From NCBI GenBank assembly GCA_907163375.1, contig CAJQUW010003430.1, positions 213,381-277,380 on the forward strand: a DNA stretch of 64,000 nucleotides. Direction: 5' to 3'. This DNA is from Prostheceraeus crozeri. Lineage: Eukaryota > Platyhelminthes > Polycladida > Euryleptidae. Both the position numbers and the translations under genes were made by a program. The notes under the pieces are model-generated. The model searched no databases. It worked only from the letters and a program-made list of their open reading frames with translations, and had not been told where the DNA came from. Every line of letters begins with the position of its first letter. Position 1 is the stretch's first letter. This document shows, piece after piece, positions 30,401-43,300 of the stretch.

Positions 30401-32750
30401 AAAGTTCTATCTGTTTATATGTTAGAAATAGAATGAAGTTTCACCAGTTTACAAGTTAAGAATAATATTCTATCAGTTTATATGTTAGAAATAAAATGAT
30501 GTTTCATCAGTTTACAAGTTAAGAATAAAGTTTCAATAGTTTACAAGTTAAGAATAAAGTTTTATCTGTTTGTATGTTAGAAATAAAACAAAGTTTCAAC
30601 CGTTAACAAGTTAAAAATAAAGTTTCAATAGTGTGTATGTTAAAACTAATGTTTCAATAGTGCGTATGTTAAGATTAAAGTTTTATCTGTTTGTATGTTA
30701 GAAATAAAATGAAGCTTCACCAGTTTACAAGTTATGAATAAAGTTTTATCTGCTTGTATGTCAGAAATGAAATAAAGTTTCACCAGTTTACAAGTTAAAA
30801 ATAAAGTTTCAATAATGTGTACGTTAGAAACAAAGTTTCAACCGTTTACAAGTTAAAAATAAAGTTTTACTAGTTTACAAGTTAAGAATAAAGTTTCAAT
30901 AGTGTGTATGTTAAGATTAAAGTTTTATCTGTTTGTATGTTAGAAATAGAATGAAGCTTTACCAGTTTACAAGTTAAGAATAAAGTCTATCTGCTTGTAT
31001 GTCAGAAATGAAATAAAGTTTCACCAGTTGAAAAGTTAAAAACAAAGTTTCAATAATGTGTACGTTAGAAATAAAGTTTCAACCGTTACCGTTTACAAGT
31101 TAAAAATAAAGTTTCAATAGTGTGTATGTTAAGAATAAAGTTCTATCTGTTTATATGTTAGAAATAAAAATGAAGGTTCAATAGTTTACAAGTTAAGAAT
31201 AAAGTTTTATCTGCTTGTATGTCAGAAATGAAATAAAGTTTCACTAGTTGAAAAGTTAAAAATAAAGTTTCAATAATGTGTACTTTAGAAATAAAGTTTC
31301 AACCCTTACCGTTTACAAGTTAAAAATAAAGTTTCAATAGTGTGTATGTTAAGAATAAAGTTCTATCTGTTTATATGTTAGAAATAAAAATGAAGGTTCA
31401 ATAGTTTACAAGTTAAGAATAAAGTTTTATCTGCTTGTGTGTCAGAAATGAAATAAAGTTTCACCAGTTTAAAAGTTAAAAATAAAGTTTCAATAATGTG
31501 TACGTTAGAAACAAAGTTTCAACCGTTTACAAGTTAAAAATAAAGTTTCAATAGTTTACAAGTTAAGAATAAAGTTTCAATAGTGTGCATGTTAAGAATA
31601 AAGTTTTATCTGTTTGTATGTTAGAAATAGAATGAAGTTTCACCAGTTGGCAAGTTAAGAATAAAGTTCTATCTGTTTGTATGATAGAAATAAAACAAAG
31701 TTTCAACCGTTAACAAGTTAAAAATAAAGTTTCAATAGTTTGCAAGTTAAAACTAATGAATCAATAGTGCGTATGTTAAGAATAAAGTTTTATCTGTTTG
31801 TATGTTAGAATTAAAATGAAGCTTCACCAGTTTACAAATTAAAAATAAATTTTTAATAGTGTGTACGTTAGAAATAAAGTTTCAACCGTTTACAAGTTAA
31901 AAATAAATTTTTAATAGTGTGTACGTTAGAAATAAAGTTTCAACCGTTTACAAGTTAAAAATAAAGTTTCAACAGTGTCTACGTTAGAAATAAAGTTTTA
32001 TCTGTTTGTAAAGTACGATCGTAGGATTTACTAGTTTGCAAGTTAGACTCAGCATTCTACTAGTTGTAAATGAAAAATATCGTTTCAACAGTTTACAGAT
32101 TAGAATAAAGTTTCAATAGTGTGCACGTTAGAAATAAAGTTATGACTGTTTATGTGTGTGTGTTAGAAATAAAGTTTCAACCGTTTACAAGTTAAAAATA
32201 AAGTTTCAACAGTGTGTATGTTAGAAATAAAGTTTTATCTGTTTATATGTTAGAAACAAAGCAAACTTTCAACAGTTTACAAGCTGAAAAATAAAGTTTC
32301 AACAGTGTGTACGTTAGGAATAAAGTTTTATCTGTTTGTAAGAGAGAAATAAAGTTTTAACTGCTTGTATGCTAGAAATAGAGGTATGACAGTTTATATG
32401 ATAGAAAGAAAGGTATAACTGTTTGTAAGACAAGATCGTAAGATTTACTAGTTTGCAAGTTAGACTCAGCGTTCTACTAGTTGTAAATGAAAAATATCGT
32501 TTCAACAGTTTACAGATTAAAATAAAGTTTCAATAATGTGTATGATGGAAATAAAGTTTAAGCGCTTTGTGCGTTAGAAATAAAGTTTCAGCCGTTTACA
32601 AGTTAAAAATAAAGTTTTAACAGTTTGTACGTTAGAAATAAAGTTTCAGCTGTTTATATGTTAGAAACAAAATAAAGTTTCAACAGTTTACAAGTGGAAA
32701 AATAAAGTTTCAACAGTGTGTACGTTAGAAATAAATGAAAGTAAGAACTT
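27500..32750. repeat. 29-bp-period satellite, left arm
   Basis: Tandem diverged units of the form AAAGTTTCAACAGTTTACAA followed by GTTAGAAAT, period about 29 bp with variants (TTTATCTGTTTGTATG and others). A higher-order duplication of about 2.3 kb is visible: 28420-30280 recurs at 30725-32610. Short ORFs here are satellite artefacts. Confidence 0.9.
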
Positions 32751-32839
32751 CATCGTATGAGTATTCAAATCATGTTTTGTAAATCAAATGTGTGTTATAC
32801 TGACATGATAGAATCAAATGAACTTGACAAACGCGTACA
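32661..32839. other. Spacer at the palindrome centre
   Basis: About 180 bp outside the inverted arms. Its left part is still satellite-like. About 32735-32825 is unique (GAACTTCATCGTATGAGT onward) with no coding signal. Confidence 0.5.
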
Positions 32840-35800
32840 TATAAACAGCTAAAACTTTATTTCTAACGTACACACTGTTAAAACTTTATTTTTAACTTGT
32901 AAACGGCTGAAACTTTATTTCTAACGCACAAAGCGCTTAAACTTTATTTCCATCATACACACTATTGAAACTTTATTTTAATCTGTAAACTGTTGAAACG
33001 ATATTTTTCATTTACAACTAGTAGAACGCTAAGTCTAACTTGCAAACTAGTAAATCTTACGATCTTGTCTTACAAACAGTTACACCTTTCTTTCTAGCAT
33101 ATAAACTGTCATACCTCTATTTCTAACATACAAGCAGTTAAAACTTTATTTCTAGCTTACAAACAGATAAAACTTTATTCCTAACGTACACACTGTTGAA
33201 ACTTTATTTTTCAGCTTGTAAACTGTTGAAAGTTTGCTTTGTTTCTAACATATAAACAGATAAAACTTTATTTCTAACATACACACTGTTGAAACTTTAT
33301 TTTTAACTTGTAAACGGTTGAAACTTTATTTCTAACACACACACACAAACAGTCATAACTTTATTTCTAACGTGCACACTATTGAAACTTTATTCTAATC
33401 TGTAAACTGTTGAAACGATATTTTTCATTTACAACTAGTAGAATGCTGAGTCTAACTTGCAAACTAGTAAATCCTACGATCGTACTTTACAAACAGATAA
33501 AACTTTATTTCTAACGTAGACACTGTTGAAACTTTATTTTTAACTTGTAAACGGTTGAAACTTTATTTCTAACGTACACACTATTGAAACTTTATTTTTA
33601 ATTTGTAAACTGGTGAAACTTCATTTTATTTCTAACATACAAGCTGATAAAACTTTATTCTTAACTTGTAAACTGGTGAAGCTTCATTTTAATTCTAACA
33701 TACAAACAGATAAAACTTTATTCTTAACTTGCCAACTGGTGAAACTTCATTCTATTTCTAACATACAAACAGATAAAACTTTATTCTTAACATACACACT
33801 ATTGAAACTTTATTCTTAACTTGTAAACTATTGAAACTTTATTCTTAACTTGTAAACGGTTGAAACTTTGTTTCTAACGTACACATTATTGAAACTTTAT
33901 TTTTAACTTTTAAACTGGTGAAACTTTATTTCATTTCTGACATACAAGCAGATAAAACTTTATTCATAACTTGTAAACTATTGAACCTTCATTTTTATTT
34001 CTAACATATAAACAGATAGAACTTTATTCTTAACATACACACTATTGAAACTTTATTTCTAACGTACAGATTATTGAAACTTTGTCTTTAACTTTTCAAC
34101 TGGTGAAACGATATTTCATTTCTGACATACAGGCAGATGAAACTTTATTCTTAACTTGTAAACTGGTGAAGCTTCATTTTATTTCTAACATACAAACAGA
34201 CAAAACTTTATTCTTAACATACGCACTATTGAAACATTAGTTTTTACTGGTAAACTATTGAAACTTTATTTTTAACTTGTTAACGGTTGAAACTTTGTTT
34301 TATTTCTAACATACAAACAGATAAAACTTTATTTTTAACTTGTAAACTGATGAAACTTCATTTTATTTCTAACATATAAACAGATAGAACTTTATTCTTA
34401 ACTTGTAAACTGGTGAAACTTCATTCTATTTCTAACATATAAACAGATAGAACTTTATTCTGAACATGCAGACTATTGAAACTTTATTCTTAACTTGTAA
34501 ACTATTGAAACTTTACTTTTAACTTGTAAACGGTTGAAACTTTGTTTTATTTCTATCATACAAACAGATGAAACTTTATTCTTAACTTTTAAACTTAAAC
34601 AGATAGAACTTTATTTTTAACTTGTAAACGGGTGAAACTTCATTCTATTTCTAACATATAAAGAAATAGAACTTTATTCTGAACATGAACACTATTGAAA
34701 CTTTATTCTTAACTTGTAAACTGATGATACTTCATTTTATTGTAACATATAAACAGATAGAACTTTATTTCTAACATACAAACAGATAGACCTTTATTCT
34801 TAACTTGTAAACGGTTGAAACTTCATTCTATTTCTAACATATAAACAGATACAACTTTATTCTTAACATACACACTATTGAAACTTTATTCTTAACTTGT
34901 AAACTATTGAAACTTTATTTTTAACTTGTTAACGGTTGAAACTTTGTTTTATTTCTATCATACAAACAGATAGAACTTTATTCTTAACATACACACTATT
35001 GAAACTTTATTTTTAACTTGTAAACGGTAAGGGTTGAAACTTTATTTCTAACGTACACATTATTGAAACTTTGTTTTTAACTTTTCAACTGGTGAAACTT
35101 TATTTCATTTCTGACATACAAGCAGATAAAACTTTATTCTTAACTTTTAAACTGGTGAAACTCCATTCTGTTTCTAACATACAAACAGATAAAACTTTAA
35201 TCTTAACATACACACTATTGAAACTTTATTCTTAACTTGTAAACTAGTAAAACTTTATTTTTAACTTGTAAACGGTTGAAACTTTGTTTCTAACGTACAC
35301 ATTATTGAAACTTTATTTTTAACTTGTAAACTGGTGAAACTTTATTTCATTTCTGACATACAAGCAGATAAAACTTTATTCATAACTTGTAAACTGGTGA
35401 AGCTTCATTTTTATTTCTAACATATAAACAGATAGAACTTTATTCTTAACATACACACTATTGAACCTTCATTCTTAACTTGTAAAGTATTGAAACTTTA
35501 TTCTTAACTTGTAAACTGATGAAACTTCATTTTATTTCTAACATATAAACAGATAGAATATTATTCTTAACTTGTAAACTGGTGAAACTTCATTCTATTT
35601 CTAACATATAAACAGATAGAACTTTATTCTTAACATACACACTATTGAAACTTCATTCTTAACTTGTAAAGTATTGAAACTTTATTTTTAACTTGTAAAC
35701 GGTTGAAACTTTGTTTTATTTCTATCATACAAACAGATAAAACTTTTTTTTAACATATGCACTATTGAAACATTAGTTTTAACTTGCGAACTATTGAAAC

Positions 35801-36970
35801 TTTATTTTTAACTCTTAAACTGGTGAAACTTTATTTCATTTCTGACATACAAGCAGATAAAACTTTATTCTTAACTTGTAAACTATTGAACCTTCATTTT
35901 TATTTCTAACATATAAACAGATAGAACTTTATTCTTAACATACACACTATTGAACCTTCATTTTTAACTTGTAAACGGTTGAAACTTTATTTTTAACTTG
36001 TAGACTGTTGAAACTTTATTTCTAACTGGTAAACTGTTGAAATGATATCTTTCATTTACAAATTGTAGAACGCTTTGTCCAACTTGTAAACTAGTAAATC
36101 TTGTTCGTCATCGAATCTAACTATTTAAATCTTCATCATGGAAATCAATGTTCCACAGTCGGAGTAAAAGTTTGAGATGATACACTCCTGGCAAACTAAC
36201 TCATGAAGTAGCTTTGCTGTGATACATTTCTATCTGTAAACATATGGTAATGTTAAAGTGAATCTAAAACTTTTCAGCTTATTAATTGTTCATCGTTGCA
36301 TCAACGCTTTAACTCGTGAACAGTTATAATTTTATTTTTAATTTACACTTAGTCTAACTTGTAAACTAGTAAATCTTGCGATCTTATTTTTACAAACAGT
36401 TACACCTTTATTTCTAACATATACACTATTGAAACTTTATTTCTAACTTGTAAACTCTTGAAACTTTGTTTTTGATATACAAACAGCTAAAACTTTATTT
36501 CTAACGCATACACTATTGAAACTTTATTTCTAACTTGTAAACTCTTGAAACTTTGTTTTTGATATACAAACAGCTAAAACTTTATTTCTAACGCATACAC
36601 TATTGAAACTTTATTTCTAACTTGTAAACTCTTGAAACTTTGTTTTTGATATACAAACAGCTAAAACTTTATTTCTAACGTATACACCATAGAAACTTTA
36701 TTTTTAACTTGTAAACTCTTGAAACTTTGTTTTTGATATACAAGCAGCTAAAACTTTATTTCTAACGTACACACTATTGAAACTTTATTTTTAACTTGTA
36801 AAGTGGTGAAACTTTACTTTTTATCTTGTAAACTTTATTTTGTTTCTAACATACAAACAGATAAAGCTTTATTTCTAACGCACACACTATTGAAACTTTA
36901 TTTTTAATCTGTAAACTGTTGAAACTATATCTTTCATTTATAAATAGTGGAACGCTTAGTCTAACTTGTA
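32840..36970. repeat. 29-bp-period satellite, right arm (inverse)
   Basis: Reverse complement of the left-arm satellite but about 1.1 kb shorter, without the full 2.3-kb duplication. Confidence 0.9.
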
Positions 36971-37302
36971 AATCTTATGACACTTCATATGGGTGATGAT
37001 GGTAGAGGAAATAGTGTTCAATAAAATTTAGATAGCTTACATGATACAGGGATAGCAATCGACTGCGATCCATGTGTAAAGAGCTTGTTAGACTACGGAT
37101 GGGCTTAAGTGGATGATTTAAACATGTATACTTTATTCATTTGGAAATAGTAGCACGCTTAGTCTAACTTGTAAATCTTATGACACTTCATATGTGCGAT
37201 GATGGTAGCTGAAATAGTGTTAAATAAAATTTAGATATTTTACATGATACAGGGATAGCAATCGACTGCGATCCATGTGTAAAGAACTTGTTAGACTACG
37301 GA
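36970..37302. repeat. Junction segment, duplicated
   Basis: Two copies (about 36970-37098 and 37166-37302) of the boundary sequence containing GATAGCAATCGACTGCGATC. The left arm has one. Confidence 0.6.
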
Positions 37303-37413
37303 AGAGAGAAGTGTGTTATGTTGCGTGTGGCGCGTGAGTGTCCTCCCATTTCATTCCATTCATCAATTCGTCTCATTGATAGAGACAGGTAGAACTCATG
37401 GTTCTCATAACGT

Positions 37414-37640
37414 ATGCAATGGAAAGTTTTAGGCAACCTTCGACAGTTGGCTAAATGTCACCCTGGCGGGAATGCATACTACGTTGAGACAGAGGCAATC
37501 ACTTGCAAACATGACGCAGAGAGGTTTAACAAGATTGACCATTGCCGAATGTCCCTTGCGGTATACATAGCTACGGGTTTCACCGCCGCCCTTTACAGGA
37601 ACGCCCGTCGAAAGGAAGTATTACACCGAACTTCATTTGC
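37414..37640 (-). ncRNA. Structured element III, variant c (right arm)
   Basis: Inverse copy of 27064-27290, nearly identical. Confidence 0.4.
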
Positions 37641-37745
37641 AACGTTCAAGTTGACTGATAGCAGATTCAACTTAATGATAGTATTCGCCAGTCTGAAGAC
37701 TGCCCAGGGCAAACCGCGAGGAGGTTCTATCATGTCTTGCCCCAT
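37641..37745 (-). repeat. 105-bp structured repeat, copy 4
   Basis: Inverse copy of 26959-27063. Confidence 0.7.
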
Positions 37746-37764
37746 GGTGGCCCTAAAGAGAGCC
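37745..37764 (-). terminator. Histone-type 3' stem-loop
   Basis: Minus-strand GGCTCT-CTTT-AGGGCC-ACCA, downstream of the 84-codon gene of this arm. Confidence 0.6.
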
Positions 37765-37795
37765 GATGGTTCGTTCTCGGTGTCAATTAAGTTGA

Positions 37796-38050
37796 CTATT
37801 GGCTGGAATAGTCAATGGGTATGACGGTTAGGTTGTCATAGACCCTATACCGCCTAGGTCGTGCTGGTGCATCTGGCACCTTTCGGATGCGAGTGGTATT
37901 CGGAGTCCACACCTCATCCGTCCAAATGATCTTCTTAATCTTCCCCTTCTTCTCATCCTCTTCATCCCACTCGTCGAGGATGATGAAGTCGGGAATGGCG
38001 TTGTCTTCATCGATGAAGACGGGAATGGTGCTAGCAGATGTTGCTTCCAT
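37796..38050 (-). CDS. Unknown 84-residue acidic protein (block copy 2)
   Basis: Same residues as the left-arm gene. Same TATA box, leader and downstream stem-loop in inverse orientation. Identity at the protein level fits recent arm duplication or gene conversion. Confidence 0.65.
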   Translation of the reverse strand: MEATSASTIPVFIDEDNAIPDFIILDEWDEEDEKKGKIKKIIWTDEVWTPNTTRIRKVPDAPARPRRYRVYDNLTVIPIDYSSQ

Positions 38051-38163
38051 CGTGACTTAAAATTGAATGAGAAGCGCTACAATCTTCTGGCTTATATAGA
38101 GTTTTCAACAATGAATTGCTCAACAGCGAATCAGAATGCTTCAGGGATAGCAATCGACTGCAT

Positions 38164-38268
38164 AACGTTCAAGTTGACTGATAGCAGATTCAACTTAATG
38201 ATAGTATTCGCCAGTCTGAAGACTGCCCAGGGCAAACCGCGTGGAGGTTCTGTCATGTCTTGCCCTAT
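38164..38268 (-). repeat. 105-bp structured repeat, copy 5
   Basis: Inverse copy of 26436-26540. Confidence 0.7.
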
Positions 38269-38287
38269 GGTGGCCCTTATCAGGGCC
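38268..38287 (-). terminator. Histone-type 3' stem-loop
   Basis: Minus-strand GGCCCT-GATA-AGGGCC-ACCA after the 88-codon gene. Confidence 0.6.
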
Positions 38288-38314
38288 GGTGGTTTGTTCT
38301 CGGGGGTCGTCATC

Positions 38315-38581
38315 TTACAGCCTACCGATTCTGCTGAGAGAGTCTTTGACTCTCTCCTTGGTAGCAGTGTCGACTTCCACGCTAATTGGTATGTGACTGA
38401 AAAGTGGAATGTAGCGCCATTCCGTTGGATTGACAACACTTGCTGTCATCGCATTACCAATCTGAGCAAGATTGTTGTGGACTCTGTCTTGCTCCTCTAT
38501 TCTAGCAAATTCATCAAATAAATTTCGCGGCCTTAACTGCGGTCCGCGAGGAGAGCTGACTTGACTGTTCGGCGTCTGCAT
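38315..38581 (-). CDS. Unknown 88-residue protein (block copy 2)
   Basis: Inverse twin of the gene at 26123, with the same residues, a TATATAAA box upstream and a stem-loop downstream. Confidence 0.65.
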   Translation of the reverse strand: MQTPNSQVSSPRGPQLRPRNLFDEFARIEEQDRVHNNLAQIGNAMTASVVNPTEWRYIPLFSHIPISVEVDTATKERVKDSLSRIGRL

Positions 38582-38642
38582 GATTGAAATGAAATGAAAT
38601 GAAATGAGAGGTAGTGGTTTATATACCCTTCTAACGCGACGC

Positions 38643-38747
38643 AACGTTCAAGTTGACTGATAGCAGATTCAACTTAATGATAGTATTCGCCAGTCTAAAG
38701 ACTGCCCAGGGCAAACCGCGTGGAGGCTCTATCATGTCTTGCCCCAT
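38643..38747 (-). repeat. 105-bp structured repeat, copy 6
   Basis: Inverse copy of 25957-26061. Upstream stem-loop again absent; closing stem ATGATAG/CTATCAT is perfect here, where the left arm has a G-T pair. Confidence 0.7.
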
Positions 38748-38893
38748 AGTGGACGATTATACGGTAGTGTGTTAGCAGATTTCAATCACTGAAAAGGGAA
38801 GATGAGAATCATTTCATTTGTCTCATCAACGTTTATCATGGGAGCAATCATTGAAGGGACAACTAATGAATTACATTTCACTCTACTCCATAT

Positions 38894-39114
38894 CATAAAG
38901 ACTAACCTTTGTCGAATGGCTGAAGTACTCTGACCTGGTGAGAGAAAGAGTCACGTTGAGTATGAAGTCGAACGCCCAACATGAGCAACGGCTCAGAGGT
39001 TTCGGTCTAACAAACGACGAACAACCCGTGCAACACAATCCCTCTACGGCAGTACCCGCCGTCCCGAAGGAACGCTCGAGCAAAGGAGGTATTACAGCGA
39101 TGATTTGCTTTATG
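38894..39114 (-). ncRNA. Structured element III, variant b (right arm)
   Basis: Inverse copy of 25590-25810 including the TTCG tetraloop hairpin. Confidence 0.4.
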
Positions 39115-39126
39115 AGCAGAAGTGAA

Positions 39127-39185
39127 TCTCTTGATAGCAAGAGACTATTCAACTAGATAGCAAGTCAAAACAACCTGATAGCAGG
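39127..39185 (-). other. Three CTAT-loop hairpins (right arm)
   Basis: Inverse copy of the hairpin trio at 25519-25577. Confidence 0.55.
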
Positions 39186-39207
39186 ACAAATGTATAGTCA
39201 GTAATTT

Positions 39208-39463
39208 ACACTTAGTGAGGAATGATAGATTTGAGTGTAGTGAGTGGCACTCGATCCCGTCGACAGCCCGAAGGCCTTGTACTGATCACTAGGAAAGTAA
39301 GAGATCTTCCCCGATACCCGCTATTTACAGCTTAAGACATCATTCTCACTGCCCCGAAGTGGTAACAGCAACGCCGAGTCACAGGTAGTGAACAGTAGCT
39401 GGGATCTAACCCCTCAAAGCTGCCTTAGACTTAGTTAAATTTGAAATCTGATAGCAGATTTGA
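39208..39463 (-). ncRNA. Structured element I (256 bp), copy 2
   Basis: Inverse copy of 25241-25496, same length. Confidence 0.55.
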
Positions 39464-39593
39464 ACTCAGCATACTTGAAAACCTTGAGGAAACATCCCAA
39501 GTTATTGCTTTGATCAGCTTGATAGCAAGCCGTAGAGAGCTTGATTCACCAGCGTTTTGCAATGGAGATGTTTAGAGGCCACCCATGACAAGA

Positions 39594-39933
39594 TAGCTAA
39601 CACTCAACCGATTGGCGTTCAAAGTGTTACGTTGAGAACTGTGTCAAATGCCCAACATGAGACATGAGTTGTCCCAGCGGTTACGGTCTAAACTATGACA
39701 CACTCCCTTGCCACACTTATCACTACGGCATCGTCCGCCGTCCCGAAGGAACACCCTGTCAGTGGAATATTACAGCAAAACTCTCCGTGTCTTGCTCGCT
39801 TTCAGTGAAAAGCCGCTTATACCATGAGAAGACTGGCTCCGACATCATTAAAAATGCTTTCATTGACTTCGGCAGGGTCGAAAACCCCAGAAAACCTCCA
39901 AAACTAGTGAATTTAAATTTTTCAACTTTTTAG
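39594..39933 (-). ncRNA. Structured element III, variant a (right arm)
   Basis: Inverse copy of 24771-25110. A plus-strand 89-codon frame through it is judged incidental. Confidence 0.4.
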
Positions 39934-40389
39934 CACTACTTATGAAATTTTATAAGTAGTCTATCACTTAGGGCAGGTCAATAGCGACCGAACCTTTTTT
40001 GAATCAAGTCAAACGGACTTGTAGAAGCAAAGTTACAAGCCTTTAAAGTTTTGGAGTCTTTTATGGCCTGGAGACGAAGGCCAACTCCTGGCGAACCTCT
40101 AAGTCTGACGCCTTAGCTGATATCAGCAATGAAATTTTCTAAGTCGGTTTCTTACAGAAACCCGGAATTAGGAATGTCCGAAGCTATCATCGGAGCTCAG
40201 AGAGACGACCAGCCTCTGACAATCGCTCTCGTCTTAATGACAAGTCTCTCTCGGTTCCCAGCTTATTTAGTGTGTGGCGATCAGCTGATGACGTAATATC
40301 ATCATCCAAAAACTTTAAACGCTTCTATCACCGATTCTAGAGGTCCGATTGAGCTGGAAATACACCATTTCTATGTAGAATTTGACGCT

Positions 40390-43300
40390 GAATCCGAATC
40401 TGGCCTCCGTTTTCCCATCCGATGCTTCGTTTTGGCTCTACAGCAGGCAGCCATCGAAAAAATTCTAATTTCGAAAAAAATTTGTGATGAAAAATTTTTT
40501 CTCTCCGATTGCGTTCAAATTCACCATACCGATGCAGAATTTCACGCTGAATCCGAATCTGGCCTCCGTTTTCCGATCCGATGCTTCGTTTTGGCGCTAC
40601 ACACCAAAACGTCCCAAATTCTAACTCTGTCGTTTTTTCGAAAAATGTTGAAAATTTTTTCTTTCCGATTGACTTGAAACTCACCATACCGATGCAGAAT
40701 TTCACGCTGATTCCAAATCTGAAATCCGTTTTACAATCCGATGCTTCGTTTTGAAGCTACAGCCCAAAACGTCCCAAATTCTAACTCTGTCGTTTTTCGC
40801 CAATGTCCCAAAATCTTAAGTGGCGTCTCACATCTAAACGAAGACAGATATGAACAAGCCGATTCTTTCAGTGAATTTGTCTCACTCTTAGCTTTCAAAC
40901 GAGCTATGGCACAACTAAATCTGTCCACTGGAAGCCAAGATCGAAGCGAGCTCTCCCGAGGGGGGGACGTCAGCGAAACTTTTTCTCTCCGATTGACTTG
41001 AAACTCACCATACAGATAGAGAATTTCACGCTGATTCCAAATCTGAAATCCGTTTTCCAATCCGATGCTTCGTTTTGAAGCTACAGCCCAAAACGTCCCA
41101 AATTCTAACTCTGTCGTTTTTCGCCAATGTCCCAAAATCTGAAATGGCGTCTCACATCTAAACGAAGACAGATATGAACAAGCCGATTCTTTCAGTGAAT
41201 TTGTCTCACTCTTAGCTTTCAAACGAGCTATGGCACGACAAAATCCGTCCACTAGAAGCAAAGTTGGAAGGTCGGTGTCGAGGGGGGGGGACGTCATCGA
41301 AAATTTTTTCTCTCCGATTGCGTTCAAATTCACCATACCGATGCAGAATTTCACGCTGAATCCGAATCTGGCCTCCGTTTTCTCATCCGATGGTTCGTTT
41401 TGGCGCTACACACCAAAACGTCCAAAATTCTAACTCTGTCGATTTTTCGAAAAATGTTGAAAATTTTTTCTCTCCGATTGACTTGAAACTCACCATACAG
41501 ATGCAGAATTTCACGCTGATTCCAAATCTGAAATCCGTTTTGCTCTCCGATGCTTCGTTTTGGCTCTACAGCCCAAAACGTCCAACATTCTAACTCTGTC
41601 GTTTTTTCGACAATCTCCCAAAATCTTAAGTGGCGTCTCACATCTAAACGAAGACAGATATGAACAAGCCGATTCTTTCAGTGAATTTGTCTCACTCTTA
41701 GCTTTCAAACGAGCTATGGCACAACTAAATCCGTCCACTGGAAGCCAAGACCGAAGCGAGCTCTCCCGAGGGGGGGGGGACGTCAGCGAAACTTTTTCTA
41801 TCCGATTGACTTGAAACTCACCATGTTGATAGAGAATTTCATGCTGATTCCAAATCTGAAATCCGTTTCCCCATCCGATGCTTCGTTTTGGCTCTACAGC
41901 CCAAAACGTCCAAAATTCTAACTCTGTCGTTTTTCGCCAATGTCCCAAAATCTGAAATGGCGTCTCACATCTAAACGAAGACAGATATGAACAAGCCGAT
42001 TCTTTCAGTGAATTTGTCTCACTCTTAGCTTTCAAACGAGCTATGGCACGATAAAATCCGTCCACTGGAAGCCAAGTTCAAAGCGAGCTCTCCCGAGGGG
42101 GGGGGACGTCAGTAGTAAGTAAAACTCCACTTCTGGATAGCGCAAGATGGCCGCCATCGCTGACGTCCCCCCCCCTCTGGCACGGCAGAGTATCGTGGTC
42201 GGCCGCCGTGGTGCTTCGGGTCTGAGTCCCCCCCCTCTGGAACGACAGAGGTTGTGGTCTGTCGTGGTGTGCCGGCCAGGTGGGTTCAGGTTCACAACAT
42301 GTTCGCTGACTCCCCCCCCCTCTGCAACGACAGAGTGTGAGACTCGGGTGAGTTGGTCCGACCGCCTGGTTGACGTGGGCGACCGTCTAGGTTGACGTGG
42401 GCGACCGCCAGGATTAGTCTTGAGGCTATAGTGTGTGATGTTTTTCGTGCAATCTGCTGAATGTTGGGTTGTAAAATGGGTTGTTTCGAGTGGAAGGAGT
42501 GGTCGGATGAGAAAACGGAGGTCGGATTCGTATTCAGCGTGAAATTCTGCATCGGTAGGGTGAGTTTCAAGTCAATCGGTGAGAAAAAATTTTCAACATT
42601 TTTCGAAAAACGACAGAGTTAGAATTTGGGACGTTTTGGTGTGTAGCGTCAAAACGAAGCATCGGATGTGAAAACGGAGGTCAGATTCGGATTCAGCGTG
42701 AAATTCTGCATCGGTAGGGTGAGTTTCAAGTCAATCGGAGAGAAAAAATTTTCGGCTGACGTCCCCCCCCCTGGACAGCTTGCTTCGATTTTGGCTTCCA
42801 GTGGACGGATTTTGTCGTGCGATAGCTCGTTTGAAAGCTAAGAGTGAGACAAATTCAGTGAAAGAATCGGCTTGTTCCTATCTGTCTTCGTTCAAAAGTT
42901 AGAGCGGTTACAAGATTTTAGGTCGGAGCTCGCTTACTTGAAAAAATCCTAAGTGTCAGAGTGACTTTGTATGGGTAAAATTTTGAAAATTTTCCAAAGT
43001 GTGGAATTTCGACCTGGGACCGCCACCAAAACATTTTTCATCAAATTTCACTGACCCCCCCCCCGACAGCAATCTTCTAACTTTGGTTCTAGTGAACGGA
43101 TTTTGTTCGTTCGAGTTGCATTGGAAAGAGGATGAAAAACTGCTCGACAACATTTTTTGTTGCGAGTCAATCGGACCAGCCGTTCATAAGTTAGAGCGGT
43201 TACAAGATTTTAGGTCGGAGCTCGCTCACCTGAAAAAATCCTAAGTGTCAGAGTGACTTTGTATGGGTAAAATTTTGAAAATTTTCCAAAGTGTGGAATT

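Larger units (their letters stand above)
24400..40390. repeat. Giant inverted repeat (about 16 kb palindrome)
   Basis: Left arm about 24400-32660 and right arm about 32840-40390 are reverse complements, with a spacer near 180 bp. Gene blocks in the two arms are nearly identical; differences include an extra roughly 130-bp segment near 40105-40230 in the right arm. The satellite parts differ in length. High arm identity implies recent duplication or gene conversion. Confidence 0.9.

Noticed and set aside
29954-33819. ORFs of 63-68 codons inside the 29-bp satellite
   Set aside because: Pure repeat translation, because the unit length is not a multiple of three and stops are sparse by chance.
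27500-36970. Possible CRISPR-like array
   Set aside because: Units are contiguous and diverged with no unique spacers, so it is an ordinary eukaryotic satellite.
37414-37824. 136-codon frame through element III variant c and the 105-bp repeat
   Set aside because: It runs across structured repeats and the stem-loop of a convergent gene; openness is explained by conservation of the DNA, not of a protein.
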